A stretch of DNA of 64,000 nt from Oscheius dolichura (Eukaryota > Nematoda > Chromadorea > Rhabditida > Rhabditidae): the NCBI GenBank assembly GCA_932521035.1, contig OW051496.1, positions 1,364,001 to 1,428,000 on the forward strand, in the 5' to 3' direction. The notes below the pieces were generated by a model. It saw nothing but the letters and a program-made list of their open reading frames with translations. It had not been told where the DNA came from and ran no database searches. The position numbers were made by a program, and so were the translations under genes. This document shows positions 11,571-22,022 of this stretch, piece after piece; position 1 is the first letter of the stretch; each line of letters opens with the position of its first letter.

Positions 11571-13834
11571 ATGGAACTTCCAGTCGGAGTTGCCCAACGT
11601 CTGAACCAGAAAATTAAGGATCTCTTCAATTTCGGCTATGTTTCTGACCTAATGCAACAGGTACCGTTTCTTTAATTACCGTAACCCTAAAAATACTGTT
11701 GGGGATCCTTGGGTTACTGTAGGCAGGCGGTAATTACATCTTTCAGTGTTTCCACCCCGATGCAGTGCTCCTGGGCACCACATTTGGTTCTTTCGATGGA
11801 GTAGCAGAAATTGAAACCTATTTCCGTAGTCTTGAAACATTTGGAAAATTCTCGGATGTAAGTCGCGCTATTCTGTCCAGGAGCCGAGTAGGGAAGGTCC
11901 ATTTTCGGGGGAAGCGTGCCAGCTTTGCGCTTTTCTGGTGCAAGAGGTTTTGCGCTGTTTCGGCCCATTGGCATCAGGGGTGGGCGGAAGAGATTTCAAA
12001 ATTTTCGGAACACGGAAGACGGAATTCCGAGAGGGGCCTAAATTTTCGAAAGGCGGAAGACGGTATTCCGGAGCCAAAAAAGCCCGGAATTCCGGGTTTT
12101 TCGGAACGGAAGACGGAAGTATTTGCCTTCTGTATAGTGTCAGATTTAACGTCTGTATAACCAATTTTGAGATGCTTTTTGTAATATATTTATTGTTTCA
12201 GTCTCTCCGGACGCATACTATCACAAAATCGAATGAAAAACACAAAAAAATCAACGATCTAAACAGAGTCTAACAGAGGCACGTTTAACTTGAGAAAAAG
12301 TAATTGTTCTAATGTAGTGTGAGACATACATTTTCGCAAGTCACTGACTAAATAACCGGCTGAAGAAAATAATCGTTCGCTCTCACAGGAAGTTGCTGGA
12401 CAACATAAATATTTGTAAGCCAAGTTCTTGAGTAACGGGAACTTTCCCGAGTTTCTAGCATCGTCCCAAAAAATTGACACATCCATGTTCATATCGCCTT
12501 TGGTCGAAAAGAATTCATCGAATTCCTAAAGTAATAGTAACAATTGTAATAATAAGACGTACGACAGTAAATTTTGTTCTCAAATCCAGTATCGGCTGAG
12601 GCATCTCTGGACACGTAATTGGTTGAGATGACAGGTACTCTGCAAATAGATCTTTGATCGATTCGGAGCGTTCTACGTTATTATTGGCTTCAAATTCGCC
12701 TGTCTCCCCGGATGCTGTACTTGTTAATTCTAATAAAGCCTGATCAAATAACTGCTTCTAAAACTAACATAACCGAGAAGAAGAAACGAACTTTTAATGA
12801 TAGAGCTTTGTCGTCGTCGAAATAGTTGTCTTTAAACCTCGGGTCTAATAACGTTCCAAATATAGCATCAGGTGTAGCAGAAACATAGGCTTCCATTCGT
12901 TTATTGAAACTTGCAAGAAACGTTTCACGAAGGCGTTCAATATCTAAAGCAAACTTATTGCAATAATTTAACTAACCTCAGTAAAAATTATTGTCTTGAT
13001 TGTATTTATTCACTATGACTATCCAGAGCGGGTATACAACGCTTATAGATGCCCATTTGCGACCTTGCACTTTGACAACGACCGCGTTTAGTGTCTCAAG
13101 AAATTGATACAATCGATTTATAGAAGACCAATCACAGGCAGACAGCTGTGGATAGCTAAAAAAACAAGCAAACAATCTAATGGAATAATATACTAACTTT
13201 AAATGGTCCTTCAGAAAATCTTCAACAGCTGGCTGTTGCTCGATAAACCTTTTCAGCATTTGGAAAAGGCTGGACCATCATATATCTATATGCTAAAGGC
13301 AAAATGCAAATTGGAAAGACAATCAACATACTTTTAGTAACATTCTTGATTAGCTCAAAGCTCAAAAAAGCCCGAAATTCCGGGTTTTCGGAACACGGAA
13401 CGGAATTCCGCCCACCCCTGATTGGCATACGGTAGTTAATCGCTGCACCAAAAAGCGCAAAGTTTGATTCCTCCAAACGATTGATACCCCGATCAGGATC
13501 AGCAAGTTGGAAGCTTTGCGCTTTTTCGGTGCCTCGTCGCCGGTATACTAGTTACAGTATGCCAATGATTATAAACTCCTGCACCAGAAAAGCGCATACC
13601 TGGCTCGTGTCCCCCGAAAATGCGCCTTACTGGCGCGGACTTGGTTTACCAACCATGGCCCAATTTTTCCCTGTTCAGGTAATGGTAGTTTCCTTTGGAG
13701 GAACAACCAATGCCTTGTCGGTTGTCGCCGAATGGAGACAAGAGCTTCTCCCAATGCGGAAAATGGTAACAACGCAGAAGATCGACGACGGAAAGTTCAG
13801 CGAAATCCAAATCGAGACGAAATTCCAATATTAG
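11571..13834 (+). CDS. SnoaL/NTF2-like domain protein (118 aa, 3 exons)
   Basis: Exons 11571-11660, 11747-11857 and 13679-13834 are all phase 0 and encode 118 residues. Helix 1 (VAQRLNQKIKDLFN) is followed by CFHPDAVLLG, a motif typical of the SnoaL/DUF4440 branch of the NTF2-like fold, then a G...I..YF..L helix. The strands of exon 3 end in KFSEIQIETKFQY. Proteins of this fold are small alpha+beta cones that bind a ligand or isomerise a substrate; no catalytic residue can be assigned. I chose the ATG at 11571 because the paralogue at 14155 starts at the same place and has an exon 1 of the same 90 nt. Intron 2 (1.8 kb) is swollen by a nested transposon but its splice sites are intact. Confidence 0.65.
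11967..13428 (-). mobile_element. hAT transposon, 1446-bp deletion derivative with 8-bp target duplication
   Basis: The element is 11975-13420. Ends CAGGGGTGGGCGGAA and TTCCGCCCACCCCTG are perfect inverted repeats, flanked on both sides by ATTGGCAT (11967-11974 and 13421-13428). The interior reads on the minus strand as the C-terminal half of a hAT transposase. The BED finger and N-terminal half are missing, so it is probably non-autonomous. Confidence 0.9.
12259..13259 (-). pseudogene. hAT transposase, C-terminal half
   Basis: Leftward exon pieces can be followed: around 13259-13000 (S-S-I-N-R-L-Y-Q-F-L-E-T-L), around 12950-12820 with the hAT hallmark LLDPRFKD, around 12760-12600 (acidic linker), and 12530-12259 with the dimerisation region (Y-L-C-C-P-A-T-S-C-E-S-E-R-L-F-S-S-A-G). 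Host-like introns separate them. The catalytic domain's N-terminal half and the BED zinc finger are absent from the element. The acidic catalytic residues cannot be fully assigned. It would not encode an active enzyme alone. Confidence 0.8.
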
Positions 13835-14154
13835 AGATATTTGACCGGATAAATTGTTGGACCTACCAGCTTTCTATTATCGATAACAACAACACTTTTC
13901 AAAATTACATAGATTCGCTGAAACTTTTCGCAATCTTCCGAAAAAAAAAGCTCAAAAGCAAAGGCTCAAATCAAATTTGCAATTTTTGTTACAGCACCGC
14001 CAAAAAACACTTGTACTGTTCCATTAGGTACGAGCCGACAACGAGACAGTCCCTGTCTATCCCCTCATGTTCAATTTCTCACGGTCTCTGTTTTATTGAA
14101 TCCGCTTCGTTTCGCGTTGTCTCTACTTTTCTCCAGTTGCCGTCGCTAGCCGAT
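13835..14154. other. Spacer between SnoaL-like gene and its paralogue
   Basis: 320 bases with no supported exon. CTACTTTTCTCCAG at 14133-14136 and just upstream, 18 bases before the next ATG, could be a trans-splice acceptor. Confidence 0.4.
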
Positions 14155-15510
14155 ATGGAACGCCTGATTGACGTGGCTCGCCAGATGAACAATCGGGTCA
14201 TGGAGCTTTTCAACAAGGACGCCATGGAAGAACTTGTTCGGGAGGTAATACCGTGATTTTTATAACCAACAGTCGGGAAATCTGCCAATCTTTGACGTTT
14301 TTTTGGTTCACGAATCGCCAGTTTTTATAGAAATGGTGCTTACCAAAAGGCTGGGAAGAATTTGAAGGATTACTGTAGGGCTCAAGGATCCGAGCGAGGA
14401 AGGCTCGTTTTTGGGAGAAAGAACACTAGATTTGCGTGTTTGCTGTCGTTTTCTACCCTTGGAAATGATGGCCAAAGCTTTTTTCATCACGGCGCCTGCA
14501 TTTTTGAAGGAAAATGACCAAAAATGAACCATGGAAAAGGGCTAAAGGGGATGAAATTATCGCTATTTGAAGCAAACTAATGACGCCTAATAAAGATATT
14601 TCTAACAAAGGAATGAACGCTTTCCTGTTTTAAGTTATGTTTAAAACATTACTAGAAACGGGACCAACCATTATACAATCTAGCGGCTGCATCAAATAAA
14701 TGAGCCAAGCGTTTCCCGGAGGGTTCATGAACACCTTTTAGCGGGTGTAAGAAGAGCCAGTCTTTATAAGACTCGAGAAACCGAGTACGATGGTTGAAAT
14801 GGAAGCAGGCAAACCGCGCGCCTTCAGAGCTGTGTAGCCTTTTTACTTCACCGGTTTTTGTATTATTTTATTGGTGTTCGTGGATGCAAAAAGGACGAGG
14901 ATTACGAATTTCTGTATGGCTACGTAGGTTCTAGCTCTTTTTTGACCGAAAACCATGAATTTCAGTGAAAAAGTGATGCTTTTGGCATTAAATCGGGATT
15001 TTCTCCATTAAAATTATGCCAAATCTAAAACATTCTTGTACCACTAAACTCAGCTCACCGAGATGGTTCAGATAAGCTATAAAAATATGGTGGGCCAATA
15101 GAAAATGAAAAAGTTATTTTTTGGCGCGTCCAATTTTTTGAATGTGGAATTTTGCGCCCAAAATCGCATTTTCAAGAATTTTCGTTGCCATATTCGTGAT
15201 CAGCATGAAAAACTGAGCCAGATAAACTAGGGTAGAAGTCATTCTGAGATCCGTCACCGCACTGCCCCCCGCGGGGTTGCTCGATTCTTACAGAGACTGG
15301 CTCGTAAATCGTTTCAGGAGTGCTTCGAGCATATCAAAACCCCCAGAAACTTCGAAGCTGTCAAAAGACCCGGAAGATTCGAGCGTGCCAAAACTTGCAC
15401 CTAGATCTTCCGGGTGACAGTAATAGATTTTAGCCGGTTTTACTCTGGTTCCGTATTTCCTACTTTCAGCTGTTCCACGAAAATGCTGAATTGAAAACTG
15501 GCTTCAGTGG
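14155..15510 (+). pseudogene. SnoaL/NTF2-like paralogue, broken in exon 2 by minisatellite
   Basis: Exon 1 (14155-14244, 90 nt) encodes MERLIDVARQ...VMELFN, matching helix 1 of the intact gene in length and phase. A long intron (14245-15469) follows, then exon 2 opens at 15470 with LFHENAELKTGFSG, equivalent to CFHPDAVLLG in the intact gene. From about 15509 the frame enters the 32-bp tandem array, whose unit is not a multiple of three, and stops. Nothing like exon 3 is found downstream. It is therefore a truncated paralogue. Confidence 0.6.
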
Positions 15511-16340
15511 TCCCCGTCCGCTCTTCCCCTCCTCCCTGTCTAGTCCCGTCCGCTCTTCCCCTCCTCCCTGTCTAGTCCCGTCCGCTCTTCCCCTCCTCCC
15601 TGTCTAGTCCCGTCCGCTCTTCCCCTCCTCCCTGTCTAGTCCCGTCCGCTCTTCCCCTCCTCCCTGTCTAGTCCCGTCCGCTCTTCCCCTCCTCCCTGTC
15701 TAGTCCCGTCCGCTCTTCCCCTCCTCCCTGTCTAGTCCCGTCCGCTCTTCCCCTCCTCCCTGTCTAGTCCCGTCCGCTCTTCCCCTCCTCCCTGTCTAGT
15801 CCCGTCCGCTCTTCCCCTCCTCCCTGTCTAGTCCCGTCCGCTCTTCCCCTCCTCCCTGTCTAGTCCCGTCCGCTCTTCCCCTCCTCCCTGTCTAGTCCCG
15901 TCCGCTCTTCCCCTCCTCCCTGTCTAGTCCCGTCCGCTCTTCCCCTCCTCCCTGTCTAGTCCCGTCCGCTCTTCCCCTCCTCCCTGTCTAGTCCCGTCCG
16001 CTCTTCCCCTCCTCCCTGTCTAGTCCCGTCCGCTCTTCCCCTCCTCCCTGTCTAGTCCCGTCCGCTCTTCCCCTCCTCCCTGTCTAGTCCCGTCCGCTCT
16101 TCCCCTCCTCCCTGTCTAGTCCCGTCTGCTCTTCCCCTTCTCCCCGTCCAGTCCATTCCCCCTCCTCCCGTCTGGTCCTTTCCCCTCCTCCCTGTCTAGT
16201 CCCGTCCGGTCTTCCCCTCCTCCCTGTCTAGTCCCGTCTGCTCTTCCCCTTCTCCCCGTCCAGTCCATTCCCCCTCCTCCCGTCTGGTCCTTTCCCCTCC
16301 TCCCTGTCTAGTCCCGTCCGCTCTTCCCTCTCCCCCGTCC
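15509..16340. repeat. 32-bp minisatellite with higher-order end
   Basis: Eighteen identical units of 32 bp (TAGTCCCGTCCGCTCTTCCC plus 12 bases) fill 15541-16116, preceded by one variant unit. After that the array changes to an 80-bp block plus one 32-bp unit, repeated with a 112-bp period from 16117 and 16229. One strand is almost all pyrimidine. The uniformity suggests recent expansion or contraction. Confidence 0.95.
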
Positions 16341-17025
16341 AGTCAGTCTCCTCCGCTTGCCCCCTCTCCCCGTACCTCCCTTTGTGCCATTCTCGTAGTC
16401 CCTTGCCCACTTCCTCTTCTCCTCTTCCCGAACAGTCCTTTCTATCGAGTTCCTCTCTCCCCTTCCTCGCGGGTTGCTTCTTCTCTCCCTCCCGCTCTCT
16501 TCACTTTACCCGTTTTCCATTCCCGCTACCTCGCCGTCCCTCCCTTGATGTTTCCGATCTTACCGATCCCCCCGCGTCCGTTCTGCTCCGTTGTGATTGA
16601 TCACAGGATAATCACTCGTAAGGGGAGCTGTCGTTCGTCTCTTCCTCCATTCTCACGTGCTCCTCAATTTCCTTCCCTTCCAAGTATCCTTTATTCCGTA
16701 TCCACCCGCCCCGCCCTGCTCTGACCTCGTCAGCGGTTTTATCATGATGTTATGGCTAAATAGACAAAGTAAACGAAGTTACTCAACGGGGGAACCGAAC
16801 CTTCGACCCCTCGATTGGGGTCCCCCTACGATCGGGGCCCACAGCGAAAACATTTTATAACAAAACAAAAATGCTAAACAGACAAAACAAAAGAAATTGG
16901 TCGAAGGAGGAACCGAACCGTAGCCCTGCGGGTTGGGGTCCCACCGCGAACGGGTCCCGCAACGAAAAATACTTCAGGAATACTTGGGCAGTGTCGAGAA
17001 CCTCAAAACAAAAAAGCAAAAAGGT
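16341..17025. other. Pyrimidine-rich flank and tRNA-like fragments
   Basis: Bases 16341-16700 keep the C/T bias of the minisatellite. At 16775-16815 and 16895-16940 the plus strand holds GGAACCGAACC(T/G)TCGACCC-like blocks, reverse complements of tRNA T arms, each followed by GGGGTCCC. They look like two diverged copies of one tRNA-derived element. No gene is supported. Confidence 0.4.
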
Positions 17026-17097
17026 TTGACAGCGGCGGGGATCGAACTCGCGACCTCTCCGACCGCGCGACCGCCCTCTTGACCACTACACCATGAA
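17026..17097 (-). repeat. tRNA-like sequence
   Basis: Minus strand: GGTGTAGTGGTCAAGAGGGC (D arm) and GCGAGTTCGATCCCCGC (T arm), 72 nt in all, with a poor acceptor stem. The 3' side continues into a TTTTTGCTTTTTTG tail. It has the best tRNA shape of the pseudo-tRNAs here, but the acceptor mismatch argues against function. Confidence 0.45.
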
Positions 17098-17483
17098 ATT
17101 TTGACATGTAAAGTCACAAACGGACCCCGTAGCGCTTTAATATATAGGATAAAACAAGAAAAATAATATGGCTGTGATCGGGGTTTCCCACACACCAGTT
17201 TGTATCATAATTCAAACAACCGTGAAGGAAAATAGGGTAATGGCTGTATCTTGTCACATTTTGACGAATTAGGGATCATATGAAACCGAAAAAACCGTTT
17301 CTCGAATCCAACCAAGACCCTAACCTTTGCAATGAGCGCCATAAAATAAGATTTGAATATTTGCTAATGGCAGAAAGATAAGCACAGTCCACTCAAAGTT
17401 TTTCTAATATTTTCCGGGTAAAACAAATTAAATTTTCCTCTTTTTCAGGGTAAAAGAAGAGATCCGGGAGATCTATTGCCTCC

Positions 17484-17615
17484 ATGACGATGACGACGAT
17501 CCCAAAAAACAAGAAGAAGAAGAAGAAAAAGAAGAAGGCGGCCATTGCCATCCAGCAGGCGCCGAGCAACAACAACGGCGGCGGCGGAAGTCCTTCTTCC
17601 ACCGGAGCGAAATAA
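17484..17615 (+). CDS. Small Lys-rich ORF or terminal exon (43 aa)
   Basis: ATG at 17484 opens 43 codons (MTMTTIPKN, nine lysines, then AAIAIQQAPSNNNGGGG and SPSSTGAK). It follows a CTCTTTTTCAG acceptor at 17439-17449 and is followed by AATAAA near 17741, so it has gene-like signals at both ends. It could equally be the last exon of an unseen gene or a trinucleotide-repeat accident. No family is recognised. Confidence 0.3.
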   Translation: MTMTTIPKNKKKKKKKKKAAIAIQQAPSNNNGGGGSPSSTGAK

Positions 17616-17764
17616 TTCAATTTCTTCTTCTTTTTTTTTAATTTTAGCCACCCAAAAAACAGCGGAAAACCTCGCCCTCAACTTTTCACGTGATTTTTCC
17701 TTCCTTTATGGGTTCAATTTTATATGTTGCTGAAGAAGAATAAAGTTGGTTTTTATCAACACGA

Positions 17765-18105
17765 TTGAAGAATTCAATAGCGCCACTGAAATTTACCAGG
17801 GAATGGCACGAACCTGTCATCAGGTCCAGAGGTGCCACCTACATCGTGTCACCGAGGAAGTTTGAAAATAAGGTTGGCGTTTGGGTATTTTCCTGTAAAA
17901 CCCCCTTTATTAGGCAAAAACGGCAAATTCAACCCTTCGTGAGCTAATAGCAAGGTCGTGCCATTCTCTAGTTAGACAAAATGTGTATGGTTTCATCGGT
18001 CCTTCAGTTTTTTTCTTTTTGTCGAGAAAGACGTCCCCCTCTTTCCTTTTTTTTATACTCTCTCACACAATATCCTGTCAATTTCGATAGGATCCCTCGA
18101 ATTAT
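17765..18105. repeat. Duplicated 3' flank of kinase-Kelch copy 2
   Basis: This stretch is the inverted counterpart of 7514-7840 downstream of copy 1 (for example GTGCCACCTACATCGTGTCA here). The duplicated unit therefore extends about 300 bp beyond the stop codon. Confidence 0.7.
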
Positions 18106-20416
18106 TTATTGCTTTAAATCGTTCGGATAAGAAGAAAGACGATCCGCGAACTCTTGAGGAACGAGAACAGCAGACGGAGGGAGATAATATTTCAGAGGGA
18201 AAGAGGGGCCAACACGCCAATTGATTCCGTTAAATATTTCCACATCGATACTATGATTAGTATTATCCCAGCCAATTAAGATTTCTCGACCAAGAACTGC
18301 TGCAACAGAAACAAGACTAGGGGAGGTTACGGGCGACAACTCTTTCCATTGTCCATTTTTCTCCAGTGGATCAAATTCCAGAACTGTGGCAGTGCATTCT
18401 TCTCCATCGCGACCTCCTATTACAACCAGCTTATTTCTATAACAAACGAGGGAATGCCAAATTCGAAGTGTTGGCATATCCGCCAGTTCAGTCCACACTC
18501 CACTCTCAGGATCGAAACATTCCACACTTTTCAATTCGACATCATCATCTTCTCCTATTCCTCCACAAATATATATTTTCCCGTTACAGACGGCTGCAGC
18601 TGCATAACATCTGCCATATTTCATGACTCTAAAATCACTTATTAGCCGAAAGATAATCAAAATATTATAGGCTCCCTTTATAAAGATAACTTACGGCATC
18701 CGTGTCCATTTATCCTCCTTCGGATCATATCGTTCCACACTTTTTAGTACTTCTTCTCTGTCCATATTCTCTCCTCCAAACACCCAAATGTATCCATTCC
18801 ATCCCAAACAGGTATTATTAATATAATTTCGTTCCTCATTCATATCAGCCAGTTGTTTCAATTCCATATTTTTGTCCAACGTGAATAATGACTTGTTACG
18901 GTTGATTATATAGAGTTCATCATCGAGATAAACAGCACCACCAGATACAAAATGGTCAGGAAGTTCCATTCGTGAAACAGTCCAAGTGGATTCCCCCCGA
19001 TTCCATATTGTCATGTTATTATTATGCCAACCTCCTCCCACGACCAAAATCTAAAAAAAGCGGAGCCCATTTTCTTTCCTAACTCTCAATTTTTCACCTA
19101 CCGTCTGGCCGAATTTCGGTTCAAAGTTTATGATTTCCTGGATCGACGGCCTATCAAAAATGTTTCTTTGCCAGCATCTTAAAAATATTTTACAAGGGTT
19201 TTCAACCGTATCAAAAATAACTGGAGGTGCTCTTTTCCTATGTTTGTATAAATTGTCCCGAACCTTTTCACCTGATCGGTCAGGCCGTCATCAGTTTCAT
19301 CAGCATCCATAATCAGCTCTGTGGAAACAATTCCTGAGCTGTCTGTCGAAGTCTTCAAATGTTTCGACGGATCTCTATATTCTTTTAGAGTATTTGTGTA
19401 AAATAAACCAACTTCCTATGTATTATTTCCCATATTGTGATTCCAAATGAATAGACATCAGCCGGGGCTCCATAATTCTTTTCTGTTCCCACTATTTCCG
19501 GCGCCATGTAAGGATCGCTACCAATGGGTCTGAAAATTGCGAACTTTATGGGAATGATGGTACTCCGATAAACCGAAAGTAATTTGGTTTATTGGCAGGG
19601 GAGTACACTAACAAGAAGAAGAGGAATGTTGTAAGAACGAGGTTTCGATAAGTATTACCGCTCGGTATATGTTTGTTGGTAAGAAATATTCCTAGCCAGT
19701 CCAAAGTCGGCCAGTTTTATGTGGTCTATTCTGAGCAGGAGGATACTAAATAAAGAGTAGAAACAGTGGGAAAATTCCTACTTTGAAGGCTTGACATCAC
19801 GGTGAATAATGCCGTTTTCATGGAGATAATGTAGCCCGGAGCCAATTTGTTTGACCCATAAAAGAATTAACGCAATATCATACGATTTAGAGAGGTCGTG
19901 GATTTCTGAGCACTTCATAATAAAATAAAATGACGAACCTTTATGAAGACTGCCGAGTTGTATGTATTCCATCACGTATCCCGTATATATAGGTTTTTTT
20001 GTAGGGTCATCCTTGTCCTTTTCATCCCAAATAACACCAAATATTTGAACAATATGCTCATGAGTGTGCTGAAAATTGGAAAAAGTACGATGGGAAGACA
20101 ATAAAAATACCGTACCGTTTTCAATATTTGGATTTCCCTGTGAGAATATATATCCAATACTTTGAATAATTTCACGGCCACAATTCTGAATAAAATTGGT
20201 CTCGGAAAGGGAAACCAACTTGCCGTTTCTTTAGAGCGAATCTGTTTAATTCGGACACCTTCAAAACTGTACCGTATCCTCCACTACCCATCTGTTCTTC
20301 AAGTCCAAAATCCTTCAAAGTATGGTACGGCACGCCTAGAAACATGGTAGCATATAAAAGGGAAGAGAGTTCTACCATCCGAAGTGTATTTCACGGAGGA
20401 AAGTAAGTTTCCCATT
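18106..20416 (-). CDS. Kinase-Kelch fusion protein, copy 2 (one-base lesion in exon 1)
   Basis: Exons, leftward: 20416-20376, 20335-20224, 20185-20116, 20068-19939, 19905-19782, 19745-19659, 19529-19413, 19374-19264, 19177-19102, 19050-18695, 18628-18106. Kinase motifs are complete: GSGGYGTV, VAVKLF, HRDVKPSN, ADFGLARN, MAPE, C-W-...-DRPSIQEI. Exons 10-11 carry the Kelch propeller. Exon 1 has an extra T relative to the other copies (41 nt instead of 40), which breaks the frame unless splicing uses the GTGAAA donor inside exon 1. Intron 2 begins with GC instead of GT. Without the extra base the product would be 581 aa. Intron 8 lacks the MITE seen in copies 1 and 3. Confidence 0.7.
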
Positions 20417-22022
20417 CGGAGGTAACTTCAATCGACTGAAAATGTCAGGGTACCTGAGGAACAAAGTTTTTAGAGAGAATTAACGATGAGAAATTGGAAA
20501 TTATAATCATATCCGCCCCCTTACTGAAATATAATATGTGCTTCCATAGAAGCCCCTTTGAAAGTATTTTCAGATATGAGAAGTTTCCCTTTCTTACAGA
20601 CTATACTTTCAATTAATAAATCCTTGAATAGGATGCCAAAAAAGGGAGAGAGGCTGTCTGTTTGCGCACACATGGAGCTGATAGGGAAAACAGATAAGAC
20701 CGGTGGAAGACGTGAGGGCGCCTTGTTACTTAGTTCCGCGCCGAGTACGCGCGCTGTTACTTAGTTCCGCGGAACTAAGGATACGGAGTCGAAAAAAGTT
20801 GTTTCTGGCCGGTTTCGCTTTTTTTTTCTTTAGAGTAAGGTACCTCTTTTCGTATAGCGGCAAATGATGGACATTCTAGACGAATGTCAACAAAAGTGAA
20901 CAATTCGTTTGTTGGAAAAAGAGAAGTCTCAACAAAAAGTGTTATTTGCGTTTACAAGGAGGGTACAAAAAGGGAACAATATTGGGAAATGGAAAACAAT
21001 ATTGGGGAATGGAGAGGAATCTACAAAAGGGGAACAATACCACAAATAACGGCTGTTTTCCTCCTTTCTTCGACCACCTTCCGTATTATCCAGCCCCACT
21101 GTCCTTGCCGTGACTTTTCGTTAGTAGCTCTGAGGCTAAACGCTATCTTTGCTTTCTTACCTTTTATTTATTCGGAGGTCATTCAAGTCTCTTTGTATTG
21201 TCTTTATTTTTTATCTATCGGGAAATTCCTCTGTAATTCCACGACAGTTGACGATACTGAATAGGCTCTTTCTTTCTGCGCAACGATTTCGAAACGCTGT
21301 AGTGACGTGTTTGGCCCCAACTCCTTTTGAAATTTGTTTTGCATTTACCCGCCAGGCCAGCTGGCGTGTTCGTGGCAGAAATCCTCCGCTTTAAAAAGGG
21401 ACCAATGGATCTAGAGGACAGCTAGGGGACAGTCAAGATAATGCTATAAGAGAAAAAGAGGGCTGAAGAATTTGTGTGCCCCCGTATTCACCGTTGTTGT
21501 TGTATTCTCTAGAAAATTGTCCCTATGTCGGCAGGCAATATCCCTTGATACTGGAGGGGGTGGGAGGGAAGAGACTCTAGAGTTCACCTGAGGATGAGCA
21601 GGATGGTGTCTGATGACGAGGAACTCCCCTCATAAACGCAAAGGGATTAACTTTTTGGCTGAAACAACACATTGATCTGATATGTCAGCTGTATATCGCC
21701 CTTCTTGGCTCTCATCGGGAATTATCAATTGAGCATAAAAAGGAGCTTTTCCAGCTCTTTCTCTCGTTGTAATAGTCTTGCTTGACAGCTATTTAGTTCT
21801 ATTACTTACTGGAACAATATAATACTCGTACAGGATACCTCCATTTCAAAAGAGTTCGTGCCCTTTCTGCTGTTCCCATTCCATTTATTCCAATTACGTG
21901 GTCTTGCATTGTATTCTTATTTATTTTGTCTACTTACTGGAATACTCTAGCATTTGTCCAAAAGCTGTTCCCAGAAAACACGGAGGACAAGACTGATTGG
22001 GCACCCTAAAGCCCGTTGCAGA
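20417..22022. repeat. Intergenic with repeats
   Basis: Bases 20785-21170 match 33030-33260 and the fold-back at 8260-8390. A perfect 18-bp palindrome TTAGTTCCGCGGAACTAA lies at 20761-20778, beside GTTACTTAGTTCCGCG repeated twice. No gene is supported before the chemoreceptor start at 22023. Confidence 0.5.

Larger units (their letters stand above)
11870..13640. repeat. MITE (GCGCTTTTCTGGTGCA type) split by a hAT element
   Basis: Flanking the hAT element are inverted arms containing TTTGCGCTTTTCTGGTGCA (about 11926-11944) and TGCACCAAAAAGCGCAAAG (about 13443-13461). A further, related unit follows at 13500-13640. The same family recurs at 43590-43910. It lies wholly in intron 2 of the SnoaL-like gene. 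Confidence 0.65.

Noticed and set aside
15509..16340. CRISPR array
   Set aside because: The 32-bp units are directly adjacent with no spacers, and the genome is eukaryotic. It is a minisatellite.
16382..16600. Ser/Pro/Leu-rich protein downstream of the minisatellite
   Set aside because: It is explained by the C/T-rich composition carried over from the array.
17026..17097. Functional tRNA on the minus strand
   Set aside because: The D, anticodon-like and T arms look fair, but the 7-bp acceptor stem does not pair.
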